DNA of 64,000 nucleotides from an uncultured Alphaproteobacteria bacterium (lineage in GTDB: Bacteria > Pseudomonadota > Alphaproteobacteria > Rhodospirillales > Rhodospirillaceae). Shown piece after piece: positions 18,388 to 27,163 of the stretch. Location: the NCBI GenBank assembly GCA_900079695.1, contig LT599022.1:2794511-2858510 (forward strand). Direction: 5' to 3'. A program made the translations under genes and the position numbers. Below the pieces are notes generated by a model that worked only from the letters and a program-made list of their open reading frames with translations, was not told where the DNA came from and ran no database searches. Within the stretch, counting starts at the first letter, position 1, and each line of letters opens with the position of its first letter.

Positions 18388-19545
18388 ATGACGCGTACCG
18401 TCTGCGTGGTCACCGGGTCGCGCGCCGAATACGGCCTGCTGTCCCCGCTGCTCAAGGAAATCGCCGCCGATCCCCGCCTGACCCTGCAACTGGCGGTGAC
18501 CGGCATGCACCTGTCGCCGGAGTTCGGCCTGACGGTCAAGCAGATCGAGGCCGACGGCTTCACCCCCGACGCACGGGTGGACATGCTGTTGGCTTCCGAC
18601 ACGACGGTAGGGGTAGCGAAATCCCTTGGCCTTGGCGTGATCGGCTTCGCCGACGCGCTGGACCGCCTGCGGCCCGACCTGCTGGTGATCCTGGGCGACC
18701 GCTTCGAAATCCTGGCGGCAGCGCAGGCAGCGATGATCCTGCGCATCCCGATCGCCCACATCCACGGCGGCGAACTCACCGAGGGCGTGGTGGACGAGGC
18801 GATCCGCCATTCCCTGACCAAGATGTCGCACCTGCACTTCGTCGCCGCCGAGCCCTACCGGCAGCGGGTGATCCAACTGGGCGAGGCGCCGGAACGGGTA
18901 TGGACGGTGGGCGCGCCGGGGCTGGATTCGATCCGCCTGATCCCCCGCATGTCGCGCGCCGAACTGTCGGCGTCCCTCGGCCTCGACCTCACCGAACCCT
19001 ATTTCCTGGTCACCTATCACCCGGTCACCCTGAATGCGGCGAACGGCGGCATCGCCCCCCTGCTGGCAGCACTGGCAGAATTCCCCGAACACCGCCTCCT
19101 CGTCACCGGGGTCAACGCGGATCCCGGCAACGCCCCCATCCGCGCCGCCTTCGAGGCCCTTGCTGCGACGCATCCGGACCGCGTGCGCACCGCCGTCTCC
19201 CTGGGCCAACACCGCTACCTCAGCGCCCTTGCCCATGCCGACGCGGTGATCGGCAATTCCTCTAGCGGATTGCTGGAGGCCCCCTCGTTCCGCACCCCGA
19301 CGGTAAACGTCGGCGACCGCCAGCTCGGTCGCCTGCGTGCCGCCTCGGTGATCGACGCCGCCGAGGACGCCGCCGCCGTCGCCGCCGCGATCCGCCGCGC
19401 CATTTCGGCGGACTTCCGCGCCGGACTGGCGGACATGCAAAGCCCCTTTGGCGACGGCCATGCCTCGGAACGGATGCTCGAGATCATCGCCAACCATCCG
19501 TTGGAGGGCATCTTGGTGAAACGCTTTCGGGACATCGGATCATGA
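18388..19545 (+). CDS. legG: LegG: hydrolysing NDP-sugar 2-epimerase (NeuC family)
   Basis: 385 residues; releases the free 2,4-diacetamido-2,4,6-trideoxymannose from its nucleotide. VTGSRAEYGLLSPLL opens the protein as in NeuC/LegG, LGDRFEILAAAQAAMIL and HIHGGELTEGVVDEAIRHSL hold the conserved catalytic Asp/Glu/His set, and NSSSGLLEAPSF is the C-terminal UDP-site loop. The TGA is overlapped by the ATG of legI. Distinguishing LegG from NeuC by sequence alone is uncertain; legB and legC upstream settle the pathway. Confidence 0.9.
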   Translation: MTRTVCVVTGSRAEYGLLSPLLKEIAADPRLTLQLAVTGMHLSPEFGLTVKQIEADGFTPDARVDMLLASDTTVGVAKSLGLGVIGFADALDRLRPDLLVILGDRFEILAAAQAAMILRIPIAHIHGGELTEGVVDEAIRHSLTKMSHLHFVAAEPYRQRVIQLGEAPERVWTVGAPGLDSIRLIPRMSRAELSASLGLDLTEPYFLVTYHPVTLNAANGGIAPLLAALAEFPEHRLLVTGVNADPGNAPIRAAFEALAATHPDRVRTAVSLGQHRYLSALAHADAVIGNSSSGLLEAPSFRTPTVNVGDRQLGRLRAASVIDAAEDAAAVAAAIRRAISADFRAGLADMQSPFGDGHASERMLEIIANHPLEGILVKRFRDIGS

Positions 19546-20618
19546 GCGTGTTCGTCATCGCCGAGGCCGGGGTCAACCACAACGGCGACATGGAAATGGC
19601 GCACCGGCTGCTCGACGCCGCCGCCGACGCCCATGCCGACGCGGTGAAGTTCCAGACCTTCCGCGCCGCCGAACTGGCCAGCCGCGACGCGCCCAAGGCC
19701 GCCTATCAGGAACGCACCACCGGCACCGCCGAAAGCCAGTTCGAGATGCTGAAGCGGCTGGAACTGCCCGCCGCCGAACACTTCGCCCTGCGCGATCACG
19801 CGGCGCAGCGGGGGATCGAATTCCTGTCCACGCCGTTCGACGGCAAGAGCCTGGATTTCCTGACCGGCGAGTTCGGCATGCGGACGATCAAGGTCCCCTC
19901 CGGCGAGATCACCAACGGCCCGTTCCTGCTGGCCATCGCGCGCGCCGCGCGGCGGATCATCCTCTCCACCGGAATGAGTTCGCTGGGCGAGGTGGAAACC
20001 GCGCTCGGTGTGCTCGCCTTCGGTTTCACCGCCGCGCCGGATGCCGCCCCCTCGCGTGCGGCGTTCGAGGTCGCCTTCCTGTCGGCGGCGGGGCAGGCGG
20101 CGCTGCGTGACCGCGTCACCCTGCTGCACTGCACCACCGAATACCCCGCCGCCCCCGCCGACGTGAACCTGCGCGCCATGGACACCCTGGCCGCCGCCTT
20201 CGGCCTGCCGGTCGGCTATTCCGACCATACCGAGGGCATCCACATCCCGGTCGCCGCGGCGGCGCGCGGCGCGACGCTGATCGAAAAGCACTTCACCCTC
20301 GACCGCGCCCTGCCCGGGCCCGACCACAAGGCCTCGCTGGAACCGGGGGAACTGGCGGCGATGGTGCGCGCCATCCGCGACGTCGAGACCGCGCTGGGCG
20401 ACGGCATCAAGCGCCCGGCAACGGCGGAGATCGGCAATCGCGCGGTGGCCCGCAAAAGCCTGGTGGCGGCGCGGCCGATCGCCGAGGGCGAAACCTTTTC
20501 CGTCGACAACCTGAAATGCAAGCGCCCCGGCACCGGCCTTTCGCCGATGGACTTCTGGGACCTCTGCGGCCGCGACGCGACGCGCGCCTACGCGGCGGGG
20601 GAGGCGATCGACCCATGA
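19542..20618 (+). CDS. legI: LegI: N,N'-diacetyllegionaminic acid synthase (NeuB family)
   Basis: 358 residues. The TIM barrel starts FVIAEAGVNHNGDMEMAHRL and includes KFQTFRAAEL, FLSTPFDGKSLDFL, KVPSGEITN and LHCTTEYP. A C-terminal SAF-type (antifreeze) domain follows after VGYSDHTEG and IEKHFTLDRALPGPDHKASL, ending ARPIAEGETFSVDNLKCKRPG. It condenses PEP with the six-carbon sugar from LegG. Around residues 165-205 it has an insertion (TAAPDAAPSRAAF...) not typical of sialic-acid synthases. ATGA overlaps on both sides show co-translation. Confidence 0.92.
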   Translation: MSVFVIAEAGVNHNGDMEMAHRLLDAAADAHADAVKFQTFRAAELASRDAPKAAYQERTTGTAESQFEMLKRLELPAAEHFALRDHAAQRGIEFLSTPFDGKSLDFLTGEFGMRTIKVPSGEITNGPFLLAIARAARRIILSTGMSSLGEVETALGVLAFGFTAAPDAAPSRAAFEVAFLSAAGQAALRDRVTLLHCTTEYPAAPADVNLRAMDTLAAAFGLPVGYSDHTEGIHIPVAAAARGATLIEKHFTLDRALPGPDHKASLEPGELAAMVRAIRDVETALGDGIKRPATAEIGNRAVARKSLVAARPIAEGETFSVDNLKCKRPGTGLSPMDFWDLCGRDATRAYAAGEAIDP

Positions 20619-21250
20619 GTACGCCGCTGATCGTCATCGGAGCCGGAGGTCACGGCCGCGTCGTCGCCGATCTGGCACGTGCCGCGGGATTCGAGGTCAC
20701 CGGGTTCCTAGACCCCAGCCCCGCGCTGCGCGGCGCGATGGTGGACGGCCTGCCGGTGCTGGGGGACGACGCCTATCTGGCGTCCGCCGCGCCCGGCTCG
20801 GTGCTGCTGGCCAACGGCGTCGGCGGCGCGGGCAAACCGGAAATCCGCCGCGCCGTGTTCCTGCGCTTCGCCGAAACCGGGCACGTCTTCCCGGCCCTCG
20901 TCCACCCGCGCGCCCATGTGTCGGGCAACGTCGCCCTTGCGCAGGGCTGCCAAGTAATGGCAGGGGCCACTCTGCAAACCGGCGTACAGATGGGCGCCAA
21001 CGCGCTGGTCAACACCGGCGCCGTGGTCGACCACGATTGCCGCATCGGCGCGCACGCCCAGATCGCCCCCGGCGCGGTGCTGTGCGGCGGAGTAACGGTA
21101 GACGACGGTGCGCATGTGGGCGCCGCCGCCTGCGTGATACAATGCCTGCGCGTCGGTGCGGAAGCGATGGTGGCGGCGGGCACCGTGGTGATCCGCGACG
21201 TGCCGCCGCAAGCGCGGGTCGCCGGGGTTCCGGCGCGAACGATGGGATGA
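20615..21250 (+). CDS. NeuD/PglD-like acyltransferase
   Basis: 211 residues. An N-terminal nucleotide-fold domain (VIGAGGHGRVVADLARAAGFE, GFLDP) is followed by a left-handed beta-helix with hexapeptide repeats from residue about 95 (HPRAHVSGNVAL, GANALVNTGAVVDHDCRIG, GAVLCGGVTVDDGAHVG), with the catalytic-type His in VDHDC. PglD, with the same architecture, acetylates the C4 amine of UDP-4-amino sugars. No LegH-type acetyltransferase is otherwise seen in the operon, so this protein most likely does that step; O-acetylation of the finished nonulosonate is the alternative. Confidence 0.8.
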   Translation: MSTPLIVIGAGGHGRVVADLARAAGFEVTGFLDPSPALRGAMVDGLPVLGDDAYLASAAPGSVLLANGVGGAGKPEIRRAVFLRFAETGHVFPALVHPRAHVSGNVALAQGCQVMAGATLQTGVQMGANALVNTGAVVDHDCRIGAHAQIAPGAVLCGGVTVDDGAHVGAAACVIQCLRVGAEAMVAAGTVVIRDVPPQARVAGVPARTMG

Positions 21251-21253
21251 AGT

Positions 21254-22297
21254 ATGCCGAACTGGACTGACATGCTGGTGCCGCCCGAGGCGACGATCCG
21301 CCAAGCCCTGGCGGCGATCAACGCCGCGCGCTCGCAACTTGCCCTGGTGGTGGATGCGGAACGGCGGCTTCTCGGCACCCTGTCCGACGGCGACATTCGC
21401 CGCGCTCTGCTCGGCGACGCCACCTTGGACGACGCCGTGGCCCCCTGGATGAACAGCCGACCCAAAGTGGCGCACGACGGCAACCGCCCGGAAGACATTC
21501 TGGCGATGATGCGGGTGCATGGCATGCACCGCCTGCCGATCCTCGATGCGTCGTCCCGTGTCGTCGGATTAAGTTCGGTCGACGACTTCCTGCAAAGCCC
21601 GGAGCGCCAAAGCCCGGTGGTCATCATGGCCGGAGGCCTGGGCTCCCGCCTCAACGAGCTCACCCGCGACCGGCCGAAGCCGATGCTGCCGGTCGGCGGG
21701 CGCCCGATCCTGGAAACCATCATCGACCGTTTCGTCGCCCAGGGGTTCCGCGACATCTGGCTGGCGGTGAACTACCGCGCCGAGGTCATCGTCAACCACT
21801 TCGGCGATGGTGTAGCGTTCGGCGCACGCATCCGCTACTTGCGGGAAGAAAAACGCCTCGGCACCGCCGGGGCGCTCAGCCTGCTGCCACGCGATCTGGC
21901 GCATCCGGTAGTGGTGAGCAACGCCGATCTGCTCACCAGCCTCGACTGTGGTGCGTTGGTCGACGCCCATTGTGCCGCACGGGCGGAAGCGACCATGGCG
22001 GTGCGCGAGCAGGAGCACGCCATCCCATTCGGCGTGGTCACCGAATCCGAGGGCCGCGTCCTGCGCATCGAGGAAAAGCCGAGCCAGCAAATTCTGGTCA
22101 ACGCGGGCGTCTACGTTCTCGAGCCTTCGGCCATACGTCTGGTGCCGGACGACACCTATTACGACATGCCCCAACTTCTGGATGAACTGATCCGCCGCGA
22201 GCGCACGGTCTTCTGCCACCGCATAGACGGCTACTGGCTGGATATCGGCCGCCGTGCCGACTACGAACGCGCGCAGAACGAGTTCGGAACGCAATGA
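21254..22297 (+). CDS. ptmE: PtmE-like CBS-pair nucleotidyltransferase (glucosamine-1-P guanylyltransferase)
   Basis: 347 residues. Residues about 1-120 hold two CBS motifs (LALVVDAERRLLGTLSDGDIRRAL and HRLPILDASSRVVGLSSVDDFL); residues about 123-347 are a nucleotidyltransferase domain with MAGGLGSRLNELTRDRPKPM and an N-A-D (SNADLLTSL) metal site. This two-domain layout is that of PtmE, which makes the GDP-glucosamine precursor of legionaminic acid in Campylobacter. CBS domains may sense an adenine nucleotide; that is inference. Its presence is the strongest indication that this operon uses GDP-linked rather than UDP-linked precursors. Confidence 0.82.
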   Translation: MPNWTDMLVPPEATIRQALAAINAARSQLALVVDAERRLLGTLSDGDIRRALLGDATLDDAVAPWMNSRPKVAHDGNRPEDILAMMRVHGMHRLPILDASSRVVGLSSVDDFLQSPERQSPVVIMAGGLGSRLNELTRDRPKPMLPVGGRPILETIIDRFVAQGFRDIWLAVNYRAEVIVNHFGDGVAFGARIRYLREEKRLGTAGALSLLPRDLAHPVVVSNADLLTSLDCGALVDAHCAARAEATMAVREQEHAIPFGVVTESEGRVLRIEEKPSQQILVNAGVYVLEPSAIRLVPDDTYYDMPQLLDELIRRERTVFCHRIDGYWLDIGRRADYERAQNEFGTQ

Positions 22298-23301
22298 CAC
22301 ACGCTCCCGCATCCCCAATCCTGGTGGTCGGGTCGGGCAGCATCGCCCGGCGCCACATCGCCAACCTGCGGATACTCCGCCCGGAAAACCGCATTCTGGT
22401 GCTGCGCCGCCAGGACAGCGACTCACCGCCGCTGCCGGAGGGCGTGGAAGCCGTGGCCGACGTGGAAACTGCCCTAGCGGAACGCCCTCTGGCCACCATT
22501 CTGGCCAACCCCGCACCGTTCCGCGTCGCCCTGGCACGGCGTCTGGCCGAAGCAGACTGCCACCTGTTTCTCGAAAAGCCGCTTTCCACCACGCCCGACG
22601 GCATCGCCGACCTGTTGCAAACCGCCGCGGAGCGAAAGCTCGCTGTCCTGGTCGGCTACAATTTGCGTTTCCTGCCTTCTGTCCGCGCCTTTGCCGATGC
22701 GGTGAAACAGGGCATGGCCGGAGGCCCCTTGCGCATAGAGGCCTCGGTCGGCCAGTACCTGCCGGACTGGCGGCCGGACGCCGACTACCGACACGGCGTG
22801 TCGGCGCGCGCCGAACTCGGCGGCGGAGCGCTCCTCGAACTCAGTCACGAGCTTGATCTGGCGCTCTTCCTCGGCGGCCCGGCGCACCGGGTGTCGGCCC
22901 GCCTCGCCAACGTCGGCGGCCTGGGCATTGACGTCGAGGACACCGCCGATCTGCTTCTCGACTTCGCGACCGGCGCTCAGGGGACCGTCCACATGGACTT
23001 CCTGCAACGCGCGCCGCACCGCGCCGTCCGCGTGATCGGCAGCGAGGCGACCCTGGAGTGGGACTACTTCGCCGATCGCGTAACGCTCCGTCGCACCGAC
23101 GCGGAAACAGAAAACCTGTTCCAGGGAGAACTGGCCGATCGCAACCGGATGTATCTCGACGAGATGCGCCATTTCTTCGCGTGCGTCACACAGGACGCCA
23201 CCCCCCAGATCAGCGGCGAGGAAGGCTTCCGGGTGGTGCGCGTGATCCACGCCGCCCGGAATTCGGCCCGCCACAACAGTGCGTTCGTGGAATTGACGTA
23301 A
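22294..23301 (+). CDS. ptmF: PtmF-like Gfo/Idh/MocA oxidoreductase
   Basis: 335 residues with N-terminal Rossmann motif VVGSGSIARRHIANL, the conserved EKP (FLEKPLSTT) and the second-domain motif GGGALLELSHELDLALFL. Members oxidise or reduce sugar carbons with NAD(P). In Campylobacter, PtmF sits beside PtmE in the legionaminate pathway and may help make glucosamine from a keto sugar; the step is unproven. It overlaps ptmE by four bases and the next gene by one (TAATG). Two more Gfo/Idh proteins occur downstream in the same operon. Confidence 0.75.
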   Translation: MTHAPASPILVVGSGSIARRHIANLRILRPENRILVLRRQDSDSPPLPEGVEAVADVETALAERPLATILANPAPFRVALARRLAEADCHLFLEKPLSTTPDGIADLLQTAAERKLAVLVGYNLRFLPSVRAFADAVKQGMAGGPLRIEASVGQYLPDWRPDADYRHGVSARAELGGGALLELSHELDLALFLGGPAHRVSARLANVGGLGIDVEDTADLLLDFATGAQGTVHMDFLQRAPHRAVRVIGSEATLEWDYFADRVTLRRTDAETENLFQGELADRNRMYLDEMRHFFACVTQDATPQISGEEGFRVVRVIHAARNSARHNSAFVELT

Positions 23302-24182
23302 TGACTTTCAAACAACGCCTCCGCGGCAGCTTTATCGGCACCCTGATCCGCAAGGCAATCCGCCTGTACTGGCTGACCATCGGCTTTCCCCGCTTCTTCC
23401 GCACCTGGAGCATCGACCGGCTGAACCGCCACACCTACCGCCGCCTGAGCGAAGAGGAACTGCGCGCGGCGCGGCGTTCCGACACCGTCTTCATCTGCGG
23501 CACAGGAGCCTCACTCCTCAACATCACACCCGAGGAATGGGCGCGCATCGGCGAACACGACGTGTTCAGCTTCCGCGACTTTCCGCGCCAGACCTTCGTG
23601 CGGGCAGACTTTCACATGTCCGGTGAGATCGACGTGCTGGACGACTACGCTGCGGCGATCAACGACAACCCCCGCTATGCCGACGCCAAATTCCTGGTCC
23701 AGGAAGGCTGGGAAGCCTGGATGTGCAACCTCTTGATCGGCAAGCGTAAACTGCGCACCGATGCCCCAGTGTTCCGCTATCGCCGCACCGCACGCGGCAA
23801 GATGGCCCTGCCCAACGAACGCTTCGCCGACGGTGTGGTGCACGGCGGCGGCTCAGTGGTCAGCGCCGCCAATATCGCCCTGATGCTGGGGTGGACGCGC
23901 ATTGTCTTCGTCGGCATCGACCTCTACGACCACCGCTATTTCTACATGCCGCCGGATCAGACCCGCGCTTTGGAAAAGAAGGGCGTTACCCACGCCAGCG
24001 CCTTCTCCAGCGGAGATCTCATCGTCGAACAACTGGGGACTTGGGCTGTCTGGGGGCACCCTCAGGGGATAGAATTCCTCTGCTATAATCCACGCTCTCT
24101 GCTGACTCGCCGGCTGCCCATATTCGATTGGGACACACCGCCACACTCACACCCCCATCAACCCGAGGGAGCCTCCGTATGA
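23301..24182 (+). CDS. GT42/Maf-like protein, candidate nonulosonate transferase
   Basis: 293 residues. The core resembles the CstII (GT42) sialyltransferase and Maf/DUF115 (MptE-like) fold: a CMP-type loop FICGTGASLLNITP (64-77, compare GNGPSL in CstII), VHGGGSVVSAANIALMLGW (180-198), FVGIDLYDHRYFY (203-215), His231 in THASAFSSGDL where CstII has its catalytic His (GHSKNTD), and EFLCYNPRSLLT (258-269). I aligned these by eye; overall identity is low. An N-terminal basic/hydrophobic stretch (1-35) may bind membrane. Being in an operon that makes CMP-legionaminic acid, it is the best candidate in the window for transferring that sugar. A pterin-kinase-like DUF115 role is the alternative. Confidence 0.55.
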   Translation: MTFKQRLRGSFIGTLIRKAIRLYWLTIGFPRFFRTWSIDRLNRHTYRRLSEEELRAARRSDTVFICGTGASLLNITPEEWARIGEHDVFSFRDFPRQTFVRADFHMSGEIDVLDDYAAAINDNPRYADAKFLVQEGWEAWMCNLLIGKRKLRTDAPVFRYRRTARGKMALPNERFADGVVHGGGSVVSAANIALMLGWTRIVFVGIDLYDHRYFYMPPDQTRALEKKGVTHASAFSSGDLIVEQLGTWAVWGHPQGIEFLCYNPRSLLTRRLPIFDWDTPPHSHPHQPEGASV

Positions 24183-25117
24183 ACATCCTCGTCGTCGGAG
24201 CCGGTCAAATCGGCAGCCGTCACGTCCAGGGTTTGGCCGCCATTCCCCGGGTCCGCTGCGTCACCGTGGTGGACCCTTCGCCGGAATCGCGCCAACGCAC
24301 GGCAGAGCGCTGGCGCGACGTGCCCGGGCATGAGGACAAGAAACTGGTTCTCCTGGAAGCCCTGCCCGCATCTGGAGACTTCTCCGCGGCTATTCTTTCG
24401 ACCAATGCCACGGCTCGTCTCGACCTTTTGCGGCAAGCCGCCACTCTCGGCATCCGCCGTTTCCTGGCCGAAAAACTGCTGTTTCAATCGGAGGCGCAGT
24501 GGGACTTGGCCCTTGATCTTGCCGCGGCTCAAGGTCTTGAAGTCTTCCCAAACTATGTTTACCGCTATGCCCGGCCTTGGGCGGAGGTGCGCGAGACTCT
24601 GCGGGGGCGAACATTCTCGATGGAGGTGTCGGCCGGAGACATCGGGTTGACCACCAACCTTCCACATTGGCTGGATCTCTTCGAATTTCTCTCCGGATCG
24701 CCGCTACACCGTCTGGATGTGGAAAAAATCGCCGCCATCTACCCAAGCAAACGAGGGCAAGGCCTGATCGAATGCTCGGGCGCCCTTTCCGGAACCGAAG
24801 CCTCCGGCTCCCGCGTCCACATCGATTTCTCCGCCGGAACCGCCGCCCCATCCTGTACGATCCGGACGGGGTCCGACTGGATTCGCATAGACGAAGGCAA
24901 CGCTGCGATCGAGGGGACCCTGGCCACGCCGGATATGCGCATGGAAACGCCCATGGTCAGCCGCATCACCTCCCAGGCCATTCCCGACATTCTCGATGGC
25001 CAGACCCTTCTGCCGCCTCTGGCCGCAACGGCGGAAATGAACCGCCTGTTGCTGCACTCCCTGGGTCCGGCTCTGGGTTTCGCAGGGGGAGCGGAGCAGG
25101 CCATTCCGATCACTTGA
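24179..25117 (+). CDS. Gfo/Idh/MocA-family oxidoreductase
   Basis: 312 residues with N-terminal VVGAGQIGSRHVQGLAAI and a lysine in FLAEKLLFQSE at the place of the usual EKP. The canonical Pro is missing (EKLL), which suggests altered catalysis. The second domain begins NYVYRYARPWAEVR and has HWLDLFEFLSGSP. It overlaps the GT42-like gene (ATGA) and precedes another paralog. Substrate unknown; inversion of a nonulosonate C-atom or N-acyl group precursor is possible. The second paralog, 25134, shares the family but little else by eye. Confidence 0.72.
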   Translation: MNILVVGAGQIGSRHVQGLAAIPRVRCVTVVDPSPESRQRTAERWRDVPGHEDKKLVLLEALPASGDFSAAILSTNATARLDLLRQAATLGIRRFLAEKLLFQSEAQWDLALDLAAAQGLEVFPNYVYRYARPWAEVRETLRGRTFSMEVSAGDIGLTTNLPHWLDLFEFLSGSPLHRLDVEKIAAIYPSKRGQGLIECSGALSGTEASGSRVHIDFSAGTAAPSCTIRTGSDWIRIDEGNAAIEGTLATPDMRMETPMVSRITSQAIPDILDGQTLLPPLAATAEMNRLLLHSLGPALGFAGGAEQAIPIT

Positions 25118-25133
25118 AGTTAAGGATACCACC

Positions 25134-26075
25134 ATGCTGTTGATCATCGGAGCGGGCGAGATCGGTCGCGAATATGCCAAGACCTTGCGTCACCTCGGCA
25201 TCGGCGACGTGGACATTCTGTCCCGTCGCGCCGATCCGGCCGAGGCATTACGCCGTGAATTTAGCTTTCACCAAGCTTTTGGGGGTGACTTCACACGCTT
25301 GCCGGAGATCATCGACCGCTACGACGGCATCATCGTCGCCGCGCCGATCGATACGCTTTCCCGGTATTTGACGACCCTTGCCGAACTCACCCGCGCGCCC
25401 GTTCTGGTCGAAAAGCCCGCGGCCTTGACGGCGGCGGAATTGGCGGCCCACATCGACCGCCACCCGCATCAAAACGTCATGGTCGCCTTGAACCGATTGT
25501 TCTACCCCTCGGTCCTCAGGCTCCGCCAGAGCCTGTCCGACGATCCCGTGCTTTCGGCTGATTTCTCTTTCACCGAGTGGCTGCACCGTGTCGACCTGAC
25601 CCGCTATACCTCTCCCGTACTGGCACGTTGGGGAATCGCCAACAGCATCCATGTGCTTTCCACGGTATTCGACATCATCGGCCATCCCGCTACCCTGCAT
25701 GCGGAAGTTTCAGGACTGGAAAGGGTTGCCTGGCATCCTTCCGGTACCGTGTTCGCGGGAAGCGGTCATAGCGAGGCTGGCGTCCTTTTCTCTTATGCCT
25801 CCAATTGGGTCAGCGCAGGCCGGTGGAGCGCCGCTTTCCGCACCGAGAAGGGCTCCTACCACCTGGAGCCCTTCGAAGGCCTGAGCTTTTGCCCCAAGGG
25901 ACGAATCGACCGGGAGGAAATCGAGCCGGTCTGGAACGGCGAACTGAAGTGCGGGTTCGAGGGCATGGTCCGCCGCTGGTTGAGCGGAGAAAAGGTCGAC
26001 GAACGGTTTGGTCTGCCGCAGATGCTCCGGCACCTGACCACGGCGGAGCGCATCATCTATCCGGACGAATCCTGA
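25134..26075 (+). CDS. Gfo/Idh/MocA-family oxidoreductase
   Basis: 313 residues. IIGAGEIGREYAKTLRHLGI opens the Rossmann domain, and VEKPAALTAAELAAHI is the conserved EKP block. A second domain includes MVALNRLFYPSVLRL and ARWGIANSIHVLSTVFDIIG, where His lies at the usual catalytic place. The third Gfo/Idh-like gene in a row after ptmF and 24179. It is separated by 16 bp from the previous gene, the largest gap in this operon, and overlaps the next by one base. Confidence 0.75.
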   Translation: MLLIIGAGEIGREYAKTLRHLGIGDVDILSRRADPAEALRREFSFHQAFGGDFTRLPEIIDRYDGIIVAAPIDTLSRYLTTLAELTRAPVLVEKPAALTAAELAAHIDRHPHQNVMVALNRLFYPSVLRLRQSLSDDPVLSADFSFTEWLHRVDLTRYTSPVLARWGIANSIHVLSTVFDIIGHPATLHAEVSGLERVAWHPSGTVFAGSGHSEAGVLFSYASNWVSAGRWSAAFRTEKGSYHLEPFEGLSFCPKGRIDREEIEPVWNGELKCGFEGMVRRWLSGEKVDERFGLPQMLRHLTTAERIIYPDES

Positions 26076-27163
26076 TGTCACACCCTCTTTGCCCTCAGGA
26101 CATCTTGGACCTATCCGCCGATTCCTTCGTCTTCTACAATGTTCTGCCCGGCGATGTGCAAGACCTGTCCGCCGACTGGCCCTCGGTCGACCTCGTCCGT
26201 GTCGGCGACTTGGCGCTGAAGCAACAGCCAGACGAAGCCACGTTGGACAAGCTTGCCCTGGGCCTGATGGCCTTGCGGGGAGAGCCTTTGCCGGAATCCG
26301 TCGACTGGGCGGCACTGGCGGAAACCTGCGCGCGACTCTATGCCCGGCAGTTGCAGCCCGATGGCCAACGCCCCTTACGGATGCGTCTGGCCCGGGCCAC
26401 CTTCATGCTCCATGACGTTCTGGATCGGAACCGTCCGGACGATACGGAGATACTCGCCCAACAAACGTTCCCTCAAGGATTCGTCTGGGACTGGCTTCCC
26501 CTGGAGCACGGGACGCTGATCGCCGACAGCCGCCAAGAAAACATACACCACGACGTCGGCGGCATCGTCCGTTCGTCCCAACGCCTCGGACTTCCGACCC
26601 AGATTGACGCTCTGCCGGATGGGTGCGCCGGTATCGGTTCTTGCTACAGCGGTGGGTGGTACTCATGGAAACCGGGAGAAGAAGGCCGTCATCACCCACG
26701 AGAAACCTCCGTCGTCATGGTCTTCCCGCATGACGGGCAGTTGGCGGAACTCTCCTCGGACGGCACCGTGCGCTCGGAAACCGGCACCGTGCTTACCCGC
26801 TTGCCGATACGGAAGGTTTGGTGCGCCCGCCATATCGACGGCCGCGTTTTTGCGAGCGACTGGAGCGAGCCGGGCGTTCTTTGCGTTCTCGATCTCGGCA
26901 ACATGCTCTGCGAGCGCATCTCCTGCGCCCCGGTGATCCAGGTCAACGACATCTGCCGTCTGGGCGAGTCCTATTATCTGGTGGACAAGATGCACGGCCG
27001 GATTTTCGCCTTCGATTCCGGCTTCCGCTTCCGCGAGGCCCGCATGAAATTTGGCAAGGGGTTCGGACGGTTGTACGATCCGATCGCGATCCGGGCGCAT
27101 CAAGGCCTGCTGCATGTGCTCTCCTGGGTTACCGGCTCCCTCGTCACCATAAGGCCGTTCTGA
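26075..27163 (+). CDS. Unrecognised protein, possible beta-propeller, in leg operon
   Basis: 362 residues, soluble, no signal peptide or membrane helix. I do not recognise the family. Residues about 125-360 alternate short strands with Gly/Asp turns (FVWDWLPLEHGTLIAD, VMVFPHDGQLAEL, VWCARHIDGRVFASDW, VLCVLDLGNMLCE, SYYLVDKMHGRIFAFD, LLHVLSWVTGSLVTI), which looks like four to six blades of a beta-propeller. The N-terminal 120 residues are mainly helical, with charged repeats. One-base overlaps on both sides tie it to the legionaminic operon, so a glycan-binding or modifying role is plausible, but this is inference. Confidence 0.7.
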   Translation: MSHPLCPQDILDLSADSFVFYNVLPGDVQDLSADWPSVDLVRVGDLALKQQPDEATLDKLALGLMALRGEPLPESVDWAALAETCARLYARQLQPDGQRPLRMRLARATFMLHDVLDRNRPDDTEILAQQTFPQGFVWDWLPLEHGTLIADSRQENIHHDVGGIVRSSQRLGLPTQIDALPDGCAGIGSCYSGGWYSWKPGEEGRHHPRETSVVMVFPHDGQLAELSSDGTVRSETGTVLTRLPIRKVWCARHIDGRVFASDWSEPGVLCVLDLGNMLCERISCAPVIQVNDICRLGESYYLVDKMHGRIFAFDSGFRFREARMKFGKGFGRLYDPIAIRAHQGLLHVLSWVTGSLVTIRPF

